Part shown: piece after piece, positions 8,187-15,675 of the stretch | Layout of the letters: each line of letters begins with the position of its first letter | Numbering within the stretch: position 1 is the stretch's first letter | Assembly: GCA_018648445.1 (NCBI GenBank) | Contig: JABGRG010000044.1 | Location: forward strand, 1 to 31,103 | Origin: Rhodospirillales bacterium | Lineage (GTDB): Bacteria > Pseudomonadota > Alphaproteobacteria > Rhodospirillales_A > JACZKS01 | DNA length: 31,103 nt | Direction of reading: 5' to 3' | Made by a program: the position numbers and the translations under genes | The notes under the pieces: model-generated | Databases searched by the model: none | What the model saw: only the letters and a program-made list of their open reading frames with translations | Told to the model about the DNA's origin: nothing

Positions 8187-9602
8187 ATGACGGCTCCGGA
8201 ACACGAGACCGCGAAAGCTACGGCTGAGCCTGTGGCCGAAGAATTTGTCTACGGCATTGATCCCGATCTCGAACACAACATCGTCGAAGCCCTGGAAGAG
8301 GGCGACATCGCGCGTGTCAGTTCGTTGCTGGAACTGCTGCACACGTCCGACACCGCCGATCTTCTGGAACGTCTGAGACCGGATGACCGGCGTTCTCTCG
8401 TTGAAATCCTGCGCGAGGACTTCGACCCCGACATCCTGCCCGAACTGGACGACGAAGTTCTCGACGACGTGGTCGAGGAACTGGGCGTAGAGGAAACGGC
8501 GGCCGCCGTTGCCGAACTGGAAACCGATGACGCAGTTCAGATCATTGAGGATCTGGAGGAAGACGATCAGCAGCAGGTGCTGGACGCTATTCCCGTCGGT
8601 GATCGCGCGCTGATCGAGGAGGCCCTGGCCTATCCCGAGGACAGCGCGGGCCGCCTGATGCAGCGCGAAGTGGTGACGGTGCCGGCCTTCTGGTCGGTGG
8701 GCGAAGCCATTGATTTTCTTCGCGAAACCGCTGAATCGGATGGCGATTCACTGCCCGAGGTTTTTTACGATATTTATGTTGTCGATCCGGCCCACCGCCC
8801 GGTCGGCATCGTCGGCCTGAGCCGGCTAATGCGCAGCCGCCGCCCAGTGCCGGTGAGCGATATCATGGAACCCGATATGCAGGTTGTTTCGGCGATGGTG
8901 GATCAGGAGGAAATCGCCTTCCTGTTCCGCCAGCGCGATCTGGTTTCGGCGCCGGTGGTCGATGACGGCGGACGGCTGGTCGGCTCCATCACCATTGATG
9001 ACGTGGTCGACGTCATCCACGAAGAACACGAAGAAGACATCATGCGCATGGGTGGCGTGTCGGAGGACGATCTGTACGACGCCGCCATCGACACCACGCG
9101 CTCGCGCTTCGCCTGGCTGCTGGTCAACCTCGGCACGGCCATTCTGGCTTCCGTGGTGATCGGATTTTTCCAAGGAACCATCGAGCAAATGGTGGCCCTG
9201 GCTGTGCTCATGCCCATCGTTGCCTCCATGGGCGGAAACGCGGGCACGCAAACGCTGACCGTTGCCGTTCGCGCGCTGGCCATGAAGGAACTGACCGCAA
9301 CCAACGCCATGCGGGTCGTCGGCAAGGAGTTGCTGGTCGGGGCCATAAATGGCGTCTTGTTCGCCATTATCACCGGGTTCGTTGCCTGGGTGTGGTTCGG
9401 TGATCCGGACATCGGCATCGTTATCGCACTGGCCATGATCGTGAATATGATCGTCGCCGGTCTGGCCGGTTCGGTAACGCCCATATTGCTTGAAAGGCTG
9501 GACATCGACCCGGCGGTGGCGTCCAGCGTTGTACTTACGACCATTACCGACGTTGCAGGTTTCTTCGTTTTCCTGGGGCTTGCCGCGTTGTTGCTGCTTT
9601 GA
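8187..9602 (+). CDS. mgtE: Magnesium transporter MgtE
   Basis: This 471-residue protein has the full MgtE layout: an acidic N-terminal superhelical domain (about residues 30-135), a CBS-domain pair (about 150-265) and five C-terminal membrane helices (about 285-471). The pore signature PIVASMGGNAGTQTLTV and the last-helix segment ITDVAGFFVFLG are present. MgtE is a dimeric inner-membrane Mg2+ channel whose cytosolic domains close it when Mg2+ is plentiful. The ATG at 8187 is chosen because GGAGGA sits seven bases upstream; a GTG at 8169 would overlap that site. The leader after the tRNA terminator is under 50 bp, too short for an Mg2+ riboswitch. It heads a close plus-strand group with the thioesterase gene 16 bp downstream. 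Confidence 0.94.
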   Translation: MTAPEHETAKATAEPVAEEFVYGIDPDLEHNIVEALEEGDIARVSSLLELLHTSDTADLLERLRPDDRRSLVEILREDFDPDILPELDDEVLDDVVEELGVEETAAAVAELETDDAVQIIEDLEEDDQQQVLDAIPVGDRALIEEALAYPEDSAGRLMQREVVTVPAFWSVGEAIDFLRETAESDGDSLPEVFYDIYVVDPAHRPVGIVGLSRLMRSRRPVPVSDIMEPDMQVVSAMVDQEEIAFLFRQRDLVSAPVVDDGGRLVGSITIDDVVDVIHEEHEEDIMRMGGVSEDDLYDAAIDTTRSRFAWLLVNLGTAILASVVIGFFQGTIEQMVALAVLMPIVASMGGNAGTQTLTVAVRALAMKELTATNAMRVVGKELLVGAINGVLFAIITGFVAWVWFGDPDIGIVIALAMIVNMIVAGLAGSVTPILLERLDIDPAVASSVVLTTITDVAGFFVFLGLAALLLL

Positions 9603-9618
9603 GACGGTGAGAAAAAAC

Positions 9619-10062
9619 ATGAACGAACTGCCGATTACACACCGTGGCGCCGTTATGCCGTGGGAGTGCGACCAGATGGGACACATGAACGTCACCTGGT
9701 ACGTCAATAAATTCGATCAGGCGACATGGCCATTTTTCGGCATGATCGGATTCTCCGGGCGTTATATGCAGGCGAATGGCGTCGGCGTTGGTGCGGTCCA
9801 GTACAATGTCTCGTACATGCGTGAAATGCTGGCCGGTGATGCGTTGACCGTGCGCACCCGAATTCTCGAGGTTCGCGAAAAGGTCATTCGCTATATTCAC
9901 GAGATGTATCTGGACGAAACCGGGGAGCTCACGGCAACAGCGGAAGTAACCGCCGTTCACATGGATACGAACTCGCGCAAATCATGCCCCTTTGATCCTG
10001 AAATCCTGGGACGTGCGCAGGCCCTTTTGACCCGGCACCAAAGAATTTCGCGCGCCGAATAG
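9619..10062 (+). CDS. Hotdog-fold acyl-CoA thioesterase (4HBT type)
   Basis: This 147-residue single-domain hotdog thioesterase belongs to the 4-hydroxybenzoyl-CoA thioesterase / YbgC-like family, which hydrolyses acyl-CoA thioesters in the cytoplasm. The N-terminal signature WECDQMGHMNVTWYVNKFDQA (broken by me as Asp18, Gly21-His22, Asn24, Tyr28) carries the conserved Asp active-site residue. YNVSYMREMLAGDALTVRT is the central strand region. The start at 9619 follows a GGTGAGAAAA leader. The open frame continues upstream over the mgtE end but that part has no family similarity. Its gene is 16 bp after mgtE and 44 bp before the Rid-family gene. The substrate is unknown. Confidence 0.85.
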   Translation: MNELPITHRGAVMPWECDQMGHMNVTWYVNKFDQATWPFFGMIGFSGRYMQANGVGVGAVQYNVSYMREMLAGDALTVRTRILEVREKVIRYIHEMYLDETGELTATAEVTAVHMDTNSRKSCPFDPEILGRAQALLTRHQRISRAE

Positions 10063-10106
10063 TCGACAGGGTGCGGGCCCAAACGCAAAGGTGAGTTTAC
10101 GGAAAG

Positions 10107-10499
10107 ATGACCAGAAAACTGATTTCTTCGGGGTCCTCGTTTGAGGAACTGGCCGGGTACTCGCGGGCCGTGGTCGACGGCGAATGGGTGTTCGTGTCGG
10201 GAACCACGGGTTTTGACTACGCGGCCGGCGTTATCTCGGACGATGTTACCGAACAGACCGAACAGATTTTCCGCAACCTGACCGATGCGCTTGCCAAGGC
10301 TGATGCCAAGCTGACAGACGTGGTCCGCGTGCGCGTATTTGTTGCCGATCGCGATGATTTCATGGCCGTTGCCAAGGTGTTGGGTAAACAATTTCGGGAC
10401 ATCCGACCGACGAATACCTCGGTTGTTTGCGACCTCGTGGATGAACGTATGAAGGTCGAGATCGAAGTCACGGCCCGAAAAAGTGAGAATTCCGTTTGA
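10107..10499 (+). CDS. Rid (YjgF/YER057c/UK114) family protein lacking the canonical arginine
   Basis: This 130-residue protein has the Rid fold, with VFVSGTTGFDYAAGVI, an IFRNLTDALAKADAKLTDVVRVRVFVAD core and a C-terminal VKIEIEVTA-like strand (MKVEIEVTA). Canonical RidA hydrolyses reactive enamine/imine intermediates and needs an arginine in the PARS motif. Here the equivalent stretch reads RPTNTSVV, with Asn103 at that place, so imine deaminase activity is doubtful. It probably belongs to one of the other Rid subgroups, whose functions are mostly unknown. It is trimeric by family precedent. The gene overlaps the next by four bases, so the two are translationally coupled. Confidence 0.88.
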   Translation: MTRKLISSGSSFEELAGYSRAVVDGEWVFVSGTTGFDYAAGVISDDVTEQTEQIFRNLTDALAKADAKLTDVVRVRVFVADRDDFMAVAKVLGKQFRDIRPTNTSVVCDLVDERMKVEIEVTARKSENSV

Positions 10500-10936
10500 G
10501 CGTTAATCTCGTCAAAATGTGTGTCGGCATCGAAAGCGTCGAACATCTGGCGCTGGTTCAGGCGCAACGGATGGAAAACGCGCGTGAGGCCGGTGACGAT
10601 CCGACGTTGCGGCATATTACGCGGCACATGCCCAAGCGCGCCCCCGAATTGTGCGAGGATGGCTCGATCTATTGGGTGGTCCGCGGGTTCATCGCCGTTC
10701 GCCAGCGAATACTCGCCTGCGAACGCCGTTTGAATTCGGAAGGCCGACCGTCGTGTGGACTGGTGCTGGACCCGAACCTCGTGCGCACGCAACTAAAACC
10801 TTCGCGCCCCTTTCAGGGCTGGCGTTATCTGAAGGTCGAGAAAACACCGCCCGATCTTACCAACGGGGAGGATTCCGAGGCCGGTGACATCCCCTCGGAA
10901 ATGGCCAACGAATTGCGTAATCTGGGCCTTCTGTAG
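10496..10936 (+). CDS. DUF1489 family protein
   Basis: This 146-residue protein matches DUF1489, a family of small soluble proteins found in Alphaproteobacteria with no assigned function. Recognisable segments are LVKMCVGIESVEHL at the N-terminus, MPKRAPEL with GSIYWVVRG in the middle, and the near-invariant RPFQGWRYLK. The TTG at 10496 is proposed as start because family members begin a few residues before the K-x-C-V-G segment and the TTGA overlap with the Rid gene stop gives coupled translation. The first in-frame ATG, at 10517, would remove seven conserved residues. It ends three bases from the stop of the convergent TauE-family gene. Confidence 0.85.
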   Translation: MSVNLVKMCVGIESVEHLALVQAQRMENAREAGDDPTLRHITRHMPKRAPELCEDGSIYWVVRGFIAVRQRILACERRLNSEGRPSCGLVLDPNLVRTQLKPSRPFQGWRYLKVEKTPPDLTNGEDSEAGDIPSEMANELRNLGLL

Positions 10937-10939
10937 TCT

Positions 10940-11650
10940 CTAAAGTACGAGACCGATGGCGGCGACCGCCAGAACGATCTGAACGCCATAGCCAAATTGA
11001 ACGGCGCTGATTTTCCGCAAGAGGAATCTGCCGAAGAGGGCGACCATAACGGCGCTTGCGATCAGCCCGGCCATAGGCCATGCCATGTCGGTGGTTAAGA
11101 TACCCGCTTGGCTATAGGCGGTGAGCTTGGCGAAGTTCGAAAGCACCGAGGTGGCCGCCATGGCGCCGACGAACGCTTCCTTGGTGATGGACATCTCGCG
11201 GAAAACGATCGCCTTGATCAGGTTGCCGCTTCCCAGCAGGCCGGAAACGAAGCCATAGGCCGCCGAGCCCACGACAAGACCCGGTGTTCCAATCCTGAAA
11301 TTTGGGCGCAATTTGAACACATTCATAATCAGGTACAAAAGCACCATGACACCGAGAAGACGCTTCAAGGCGTCGGCCGGGACGACGGCCAGCAGCGACG
11401 CCCCCAAATACGAGAACGGCAAGCTGCAAATCGCCATGATTCCGGCGATTTTCCAGTCGATGTGATTGCGGAAGATCAGAGTTTTGGTCAGGGTCGATGC
11501 AGCGAACAAAACCGTTGCCAGGGCGATCGTTTCCTTAACGGGAAGGATATGCGATCCGACGGCAAGGACGACGAGAGCCGTACCAAAGCCAAATACCGAG
11601 GAAATGATAGACGACACGAAACCGAGGGCGACAAACGCTACGTATTCCAT
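10940..11650 (-). CDS. TauE/SafE-family (TSUP) membrane permease
   Basis: This 236-residue polytopic membrane protein is mostly hydrophobic, with seven to eight likely membrane helices. The family-typical N-terminal segment reads LGFVSSIISSVFGFGTALVVLAV. The central repeat contains GLVVGSAAYGFVSGLLGSGNL, the second copy of the family's G-rich half. TSUP proteins move sulfite, sulfonates, sulfoacetate and other small anions across the inner membrane. The substrate here cannot be told. No clear Shine-Dalgarno precedes the ATG at 11650; instead a 9-bp inverted repeat abuts the start codon. It is the last of three minus-strand genes, 69 bp after the periplasmic binding protein, and could be co-transcribed. 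Confidence 0.87.
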   Translation of the reverse strand: MEYVAFVALGFVSSIISSVFGFGTALVVLAVGSHILPVKETIALATVLFAASTLTKTLIFRNHIDWKIAGIMAICSLPFSYLGASLLAVVPADALKRLLGVMVLLYLIMNVFKLRPNFRIGTPGLVVGSAAYGFVSGLLGSGNLIKAIVFREMSITKEAFVGAMAATSVLSNFAKLTAYSQAGILTTDMAWPMAGLIASAVMVALFGRFLLRKISAVQFGYGVQIVLAVAAIGLVL

Positions 11651-11696
11651 TTCGCACGGCCCTGTTTTTGCTGGGTCATCAATGTGTCGTGCGAAA
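11650..11696 (-). promoter_or_regulatory. Stem-loop abutting the TauE-family start codon
   Basis: A perfect 9-bp inverted repeat (11650-11658 with 11688-11696, arms TTTCGCACG and CGTGCGAAA) encloses a 29-base loop. In the mRNA of the permease gene the 3' arm runs directly into the ATG, covering the ribosome-binding region. This could restrict translation, or the repeat could be a protein operator. It does not look like an intrinsic terminator for the upstream gene because no U-run follows. Confidence 0.4.
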
Positions 11697-11719
11697 AATA
11701 CCCGCGCTTTCGTCCCCCG

Positions 11720-12511
11720 TCACAGATAATTTTCGATGATTTTCGTTATGCTGCCGTTTTCGCGAAGTTCGCGTACCGCGTCCTGAAGGCGAATTTCCTT
11801 TGCCTTTTTCGGACCGTCCGCCCGGCAAACCAGCCAAAGGGAAACCCGGTTGAACACCAAAGGCTCGTCCAGTTCCTCCTTCGGGTCCAGTCCCATCTGG
11901 CGCAGGTTGAATGTCAGGCTATCCAACGCGCCGGCGACGGCGTCAACCCTGCCGCCGATCAGCATCTTCACGCTCTGCTGATAGTCCTTCGTCGGTACTT
12001 TTGTCAGGCTCTTGTCGTTGTCGAAACGCGGGTCGAAGGAAATGCCCAGCGGCACCGCGATTCTCAGACCGATAAGGTCGTCATATCGATTGATGGGTAT
12101 TCCCGCTCGCGCGACAACGACTGCCTCCAATTCCTTTCCGATGGGTTCAATCAGGCGAAAGATCCTTTGGACAAGCGGTGTCCGTGCCATGAACGTGCAG
12201 TCCCGCCTGCCGATTTTCATTTCCTCGATGAGTCGTTTCAAGGGAAGAACGGCCTGGTGCGTATTGAACCCGGCCTCATTCAAAACACGTTCACCGAGAT
12301 CGTAGAGATATCCTTCCTGCTGGTTTTTGGCGTTTTTGAAGCCGTATGGGGGCACATCCATAGTCGCAAAACTGACAGTGTTTTCCGAGGTTTTGGGGTC
12401 AGCAAGATCGGTTGCCGAAACGGATGATTGGAGAAACACAAGAGCCAGCGCGGACAACAGGCCGCGCGAGGAAACCCTTCTCCCCTTCCGCAGCTCAAAA
12501 GCACATCTCAT
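11720..12511 (-). CDS. Periplasmic solute-binding protein, SBP_bac_3-like, without transporter partners
   Basis: This 263-residue secreted protein has a basic N-terminus (RKGRR), a hydrophobic stretch GLLSALALVFLQ and a likely cleavage site after SSVSA near residue 33. The mature part resembles amino-acid-type extracellular solute-binding domains: VSFATMDVPPYGFKN, GYLYDLGERVLNEAGF, LRIAVPLG and a C-terminal LQDAVRELRENGSITKIIENYL helix pair. Such proteins bind small ligands in the periplasm for ABC importers or sensors. No ABC permease lies nearby, so it may act as a stand-alone sensor or partner a distant transporter. It lies between a radical SAM gene and a TauE-family permease on the same strand. 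Identity at ligand level is unknown. Confidence 0.78.
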   Translation of the reverse strand: MRCAFELRKGRRVSSRGLLSALALVFLQSSVSATDLADPKTSENTVSFATMDVPPYGFKNAKNQQEGYLYDLGERVLNEAGFNTHQAVLPLKRLIEEMKIGRRDCTFMARTPLVQRIFRLIEPIGKELEAVVVARAGIPINRYDDLIGLRIAVPLGISFDPRFDNDKSLTKVPTKDYQQSVKMLIGGRVDAVAGALDSLTFNLRQMGLDPKEELDEPLVFNRVSLWLVCRADGPKKAKEIRLQDAVRELRENGSITKIIENYL

Positions 12512-12595
12512 TCTTTGAACCTTCGCCGCGCCCCCAAACTCAAAATGAGGGCTCGATAGCGAAATTGCGAAGACAACTTTCGAATATTTTTTCCC

Positions 12596-13459
12596 CTATT
12601 CGAGCCCATAAACCTGGCGCGGTGCTAGATGGTCGGGGAAGCGCTCAAGAAGCGCCCTCCGGGTCAGAAAACACAGGTGGCAGGCGTCCAAATATCCGTC
12701 CTCGGACGGCACGCCGAAGGTTTCGGCAAGAAGGGCGGGGCCGCCCTTGACCAGGGGTTTGCAGACCGCGTGCCGTGCGGCGTCATATTCGGCGAAGATT
12801 TGCGAGAGCGGCTTTTTCCACATATTGCCGACGACCAGCCCCTGGCAAAGTTGAACGTTTCCGTAAGGATCAACGTGAACCCTTTCCGGCGTTTGCAGGT
12901 CCTCAAATGGGCATTCGTTGAATTGGTTTGCCGGTCGGCGCGGCAGACCTGCAGCCAATTTATCGACCGCCCGTCCGCGGAACTTCACGGTTCCGCCGTC
13001 CTTGTCTTGTGTGGGGCTGTCGATTTGTATGACACCTGTGGGAAGCCCCATTTTTTTGGCGGCCTTGATGGCCGTCTTGACCGGTGCCGTCTCGCCGCTT
13101 CCATGCAAATCGTCTTCGCTGAAACTGATGTCGGCCACCTCCAGTTCCGCCAGTGGGCGCAGCCACACCTCGGCGTCGTCCTCTGACGTGGCCCAATAGC
13201 CGTTGGTCACAATGCCGGTCGAAAAGCCCCTGTCACGCGCCATGCGCAGGCCTTCGACCATCTGGGCGTAGTAGAGGAAGGGCTCGCCACCCTCGAAATA
13301 GATCCACTCGACGTTGCCCATGTCGCGGGCCTGATCGAGAACCGAGGCGATACGCGCCCGTGTGAAAGTTCCCGGCGCGTGCGGACTACTGTAAAGAAAG
13401 CAGTGGTCGCATTCGTAGGTGCAGCCATATGTAAGAAGGATATGAATTTGTGATACCAC
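12596..13459 (-). CDS. Radical SAM protein with cysteine-rich C-terminal region
   Basis: This 287-residue protein carries the radical SAM cluster motif CTYECDHC (Cys13, Cys17, Cys20) and the SAM-binding FEGGEPFLY segment (residues 56-63). Further cysteines at 183, 205, 233, 260 and 263 (CPF, QLCQG, VCK, CHLC) lie in a C-terminal half containing VHVDPYGNVQLCQG, a pattern seen in SPASM/twitch-type enzymes with an auxiliary Fe-S cluster. These enzymes often modify peptides or proteins, but no small precursor peptide gene was found nearby. The GTG at 13459 is preferred because the core begins at once (SQIHILLTYGC). The frame stays open to 13636 but that part overlaps the divergent aldolase gene and has no similarity. 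Substrate unknown. Confidence 0.8.
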   Translation of the reverse strand: MVSQIHILLTYGCTYECDHCFLYSSPHAPGTFTRARIASVLDQARDMGNVEWIYFEGGEPFLYYAQMVEGLRMARDRGFSTGIVTNGYWATSEDDAEVWLRPLAELEVADISFSEDDLHGSGETAPVKTAIKAAKKMGLPTGVIQIDSPTQDKDGGTVKFRGRAVDKLAAGLPRRPANQFNECPFEDLQTPERVHVDPYGNVQLCQGLVVGNMWKKPLSQIFAEYDAARHAVCKPLVKGGPALLAETFGVPSEDGYLDACHLCFLTRRALLERFPDHLAPRQVYGLE

Positions 13460-13500
13460 GGCACTAGTATAGTGGTTTGCAGAATCAGCGGGAGGGGAAA
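13460..13500. promoter_or_regulatory. Compact divergent promoter region with palindrome
   Basis: Only 41 bp separate the proposed starts of the radical SAM gene (GTG 13459, minus) and the aldolase gene (TTG 13501, plus). It holds the near-symmetrical ACTAGTATAGT at 13463-13473. Read on the minus strand this gives TATACT seven bases before the GTG, so the radical SAM mRNA could be leaderless. On the plus strand it gives TATAGT. No good -35 box is visible on either strand. GGGAGGGG at 13489-13497 is the ribosome binding site of the aldolase gene. Confidence 0.35.
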
Positions 13501-14391
13501 TTGCATCAATCGGGTTTTCACGGCGTATTTCCCTACCTTGTGTCGCCCATCGATGATGACGGAAAAGTAAAAACCGGCGTGCTGGCGGATCTTGTCGAGT
13601 ACCTTGTCGGCGAGGGGGTTCACGGTTTGACCCCACTGGGCAGTACCGGCGAGTTCGCTTACCTCGGCTGGGATCAGCGAAAAGAGGTGGTGCAGACGGT
13701 TATCGAAGCGGCTGCCGGGCGGGTTCCGGTCGTTGCTGGCGTCGCCGCCACCACGATTTCGGAAGCGGTTTCTCAGGCACAGGCGTTCGAGAAAATGGGC
13801 GCCGACGGCATCCTCGCCATTCTTGAAGCCTATTTCCCGGTGGACGATTCGGGGGTCGAATCTTATTTCCGCGCGATTGCGGAAGCCGTTTCTTGTCCGG
13901 TCGTGCTTTATACGAATCCGAATTTTCAGCGATCCGATTTGTCCCTCCCGGTCATCGAACGTCTGGCCGAGGTCCCCAATATCGGCTACCTCAAGGACGC
14001 CTCGACCAATACCGGCAGACTGCTTTCGATCATGAACCGCGTCGGTGGGAAAATGAAAATATTCGCCGCTTCGTCGCACATCCCGGCGTGCGTGATGATG
14101 CTGGGCGGCGTCGGATGGATGGCGGGGCCGGCGTGCCTGATTCCTGCGGCCAGCGTGCGTCTGTACGATCTTTGCCGGGCCGGAGAGTGGGCTGAGGCGA
14201 TGGAGTACCAGCGCCGTCTTTGGGCGATCAATCAGGTGTTCGCGAAGTATTCGCTGGCCGCCTGCATCAAGGGCGGGCTGATGATGATGGGGTTCGACGT
14301 CGGTCATCCGTTGGCCCCGCAGCCGGCCCTGTCGGCACAAGGCGAGGCTGAGGTTCGCGAGGTGTTGAGGGCTATCGGTGTCCTCGAGTGA
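13501..14391 (+). CDS. Dihydrodipicolinate synthase / N-acetylneuraminate lyase family aldolase
   Basis: This 296-residue class I aldolase has the full DapA-family (beta/alpha)8 pattern: [11 protein letters not shown], the GSTGE pyruvate-carboxylate loop (residues 47-51), catalytic Tyr137 in LYTNP and Schiff-base Lys165 in YLKDAS. Family members condense or cleave pyruvate with an aldehyde. A biosynthetic DapA is possible, but lone copies in accessory regions are usually catabolic 2-keto-3-deoxy acid aldolases or lyases. The TTG at 13501 is chosen because GGGAGGGG precedes it by about five bases; another TTG at 13477 lies before that site. It is divergent from the radical SAM gene and 101 bp upstream of the HPt gene. 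Confidence 0.88.
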   Translation: MHQSGFHGVFPYLVSPIDDDGKVKTGVLADLVEYLVGEGVHGLTPLGSTGEFAYLGWDQRKEVVQTVIEAAAGRVPVVAGVAATTISEAVSQAQAFEKMGADGILAILEAYFPVDDSGVESYFRAIAEAVSCPVVLYTNPNFQRSDLSLPVIERLAEVPNIGYLKDASTNTGRLLSIMNRVGGKMKIFAASSHIPACVMMLGGVGWMAGPACLIPAASVRLYDLCRAGEWAEAMEYQRRLWAINQVFAKYSLAACIKGGLMMMGFDVGHPLAPQPALSAQGEAEVREVLRAIGVLE

Positions 14392-14492
14392 AGAGGCTGT
14401 GCAATCAAGTTTTCGAATGTTCGCGCTTGCGCTGATCGGGGTCATCCCGGTACGCTTGATGTGGTGGGTGGTAGACGAGTGGCGGGGATTTA

Positions 14493-14984
14493 ATGGCGGA
14501 TAGCGAAGAAGTTGAAATCATCCAGCGGGAAAACGTGCTCAAGGGCAAAGTCGGGTCCGAAGGCCCGTCCGAATCCGATTTGCGCGCCATACAGCGCGCC
14601 CAGGCGGCCATTGGCAGCCTTTCCGGAAAATATATCGAGATCGCCGACGAGGATTTGGCCAATCTGAATGCGTCCGCCGAAAAGATGAAAAGCGATCCCG
14701 CCAACCGTGCCTCACATTTGAAGCGAGTTTTTCTGCTGGCCCATGACATGAAGGGCCAGGGCGGCAGTTTCGGTTTTCCGATGATTTCAATGGTCAGCAA
14801 TCAGCTTTGCCGGTTTATTGAAAAGATCGAGGATGAAGCCGGTGAGGTGGAAACCGAGGTTATTTCGCTTTATGTCAACGCGCTGAACGTCGTTGTGCGC
14901 GGACGTATTAAAGATGCCGATGACAAACAGGCCCAGGCCCTGCTAAGCGGCCTCGATCTGGTCAGCCAGAAAATATTGAAATAG
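14493..14984 (+). CDS. Stand-alone HPt (histidine phosphotransfer) domain protein
   Basis: This 163-residue soluble, helical protein contains an HPt-type motif, LLAHDMKGQGGSFGFPMIS (residues 81-99). His84 is in the position phosphorylated in phosphorelays (consensus AHxLKGxxxxxG). About 75 N-terminal residues precede it, including an acidic and charged stretch (SEEVEIIQRENVLKGKVG). HPt proteins shuttle phosphate between hybrid histidine kinases and response regulators. No kinase or response regulator is visible in the window, so it must work with partners elsewhere if it is functional. It is convergent with the PadR-like gene, with 11 bases between stops. Confidence 0.7.
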   Translation: MADSEEVEIIQRENVLKGKVGSEGPSESDLRAIQRAQAAIGSLSGKYIEIADEDLANLNASAEKMKSDPANRASHLKRVFLLAHDMKGQGGSFGFPMISMVSNQLCRFIEKIEDEAGEVETEVISLYVNALNVVVRGRIKDADDKQAQALLSGLDLVSQKILK

Positions 14985-14995
14985 CGGTTATCGCG

Positions 14996-15541
14996 CTAGA
15001 CCGAACGGGTCTTCCTGAATTGGCCCAACCAGACAAGCCGTGATTGCGCTTGTCCGACCTCGTGGTCCAGCCAATCGACGACAAAGCCGTCATCGCCCGC
15101 ATGAAAATGGCGTAGATCATCCAGACGGGCGAGTTCGTTCTCGCAAAGCTCGATCAACAAATCGATCTGGGCGATCCGATCTTCGGCATCCAGCAGGTGA
15201 AGAAAGCGGAATTTGAGAGCGACGAGCAGCTTGTTGAGCTCCGCCGCACCTGAGCGCAGGCCAGCGGTCAAAAGAGTTCGCAATTCGGTCCGGCCCGAAG
15301 CGGTGATACGAATTTTCGCTTCGTCGTCGGCACCGTCTGCGTCCACCGATTCGATCAATCCTTCATACTTCAAAAGCTCGATCGAGGTTCCCATGAGGTC
15401 CAGCGACGGACCCAGCATATGCCCCGTGAAATGGCGAACGGCATTTGCCAGAGCGGCATAATGCCTTGGCCCAAGCGCGAGGGTACCCAACGCGCACAGG
15501 CGAATCGCCTCTTTCGGGGTCAATGTGTTGTCGGCGTACAT
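14996..15541 (-). CDS. PadR-like winged-helix transcriptional regulator
   Basis: This 181-residue protein has an N-terminal winged-helix region (about residues 8-95) with ALGTLALGPRHYAALANAVR, LMGTSIELLKYEGLIES and KIRITASGRTELRTLL. The last is the family's wing-plus-T-x-x-G-R segment. A helical C-terminal part rich in Leu/Glu/Arg follows, likely a dimerisation helix. PadR proteins are small-ligand or stress-responsive repressors. It is divergent from the class V aminotransferase gene across 134 bp, a typical repressor-target arrangement. Assignment to PadR rather than another winged-helix family is by pattern only. Confidence 0.65.
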   Translation of the reverse strand: MYADNTLTPKEAIRLCALGTLALGPRHYAALANAVRHFTGHMLGPSLDLMGTSIELLKYEGLIESVDADGADDEAKIRITASGRTELRTLLTAGLRSGAAELNKLLVALKFRFLHLLDAEDRIAQIDLLIELCENELARLDDLRHFHAGDDGFVVDWLDHEVGQAQSRLVWLGQFRKTRSV

Positions 15542-15590
15542 GTCGCTCTCCCGGGTACCTTTTTAATATAGGCGTCGCGAGGGGGCATGT

Positions 15591-15636
15591 CCATTGACAA
15601 CGGGGCTTGCGATTGTCGGCAATTTCTGGTCAATGG
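15591..15636. promoter_or_regulatory. Candidate operator/promoter between PadR-like and aminotransferase genes
   Basis: The gap holds a perfect 8-bp inverted repeat, CCATTGAC at 15591-15598 and GTCAATGG at 15629-15636. Inside it is a shorter dyad, ATTGTCGGCAAT at 15612-15623 (ATTG and CAAT arms). A consensus TTGACA -35 hexamer for the plus strand lies at 15594-15599, within the first arm, although no strong -10 box follows at the right distance. Such nested dyads over a -35 box fit a repressor site, possibly for the adjacent PadR-like protein. Confidence 0.4.
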
Positions 15637-15675
15637 GCGGCAATCTGAACGTGACTTCCCAAAAGGAGATGAGTT

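Noticed and set aside
12549..12607. Inverted repeats around the radical SAM stop codon (12549-12555 with 12601-12607, 12580-12586 with 12597-12603)
   Set aside because: The two pairings compete, the longer one has a 45-base loop, and no terminator-like T-tract follows, so no function can be claimed.
13207..14445. A 412-codon minus-strand open frame
   Set aside because: It is a shadow of the DHDPS-family gene and the radical SAM N-terminal region, with no motifs of its own.
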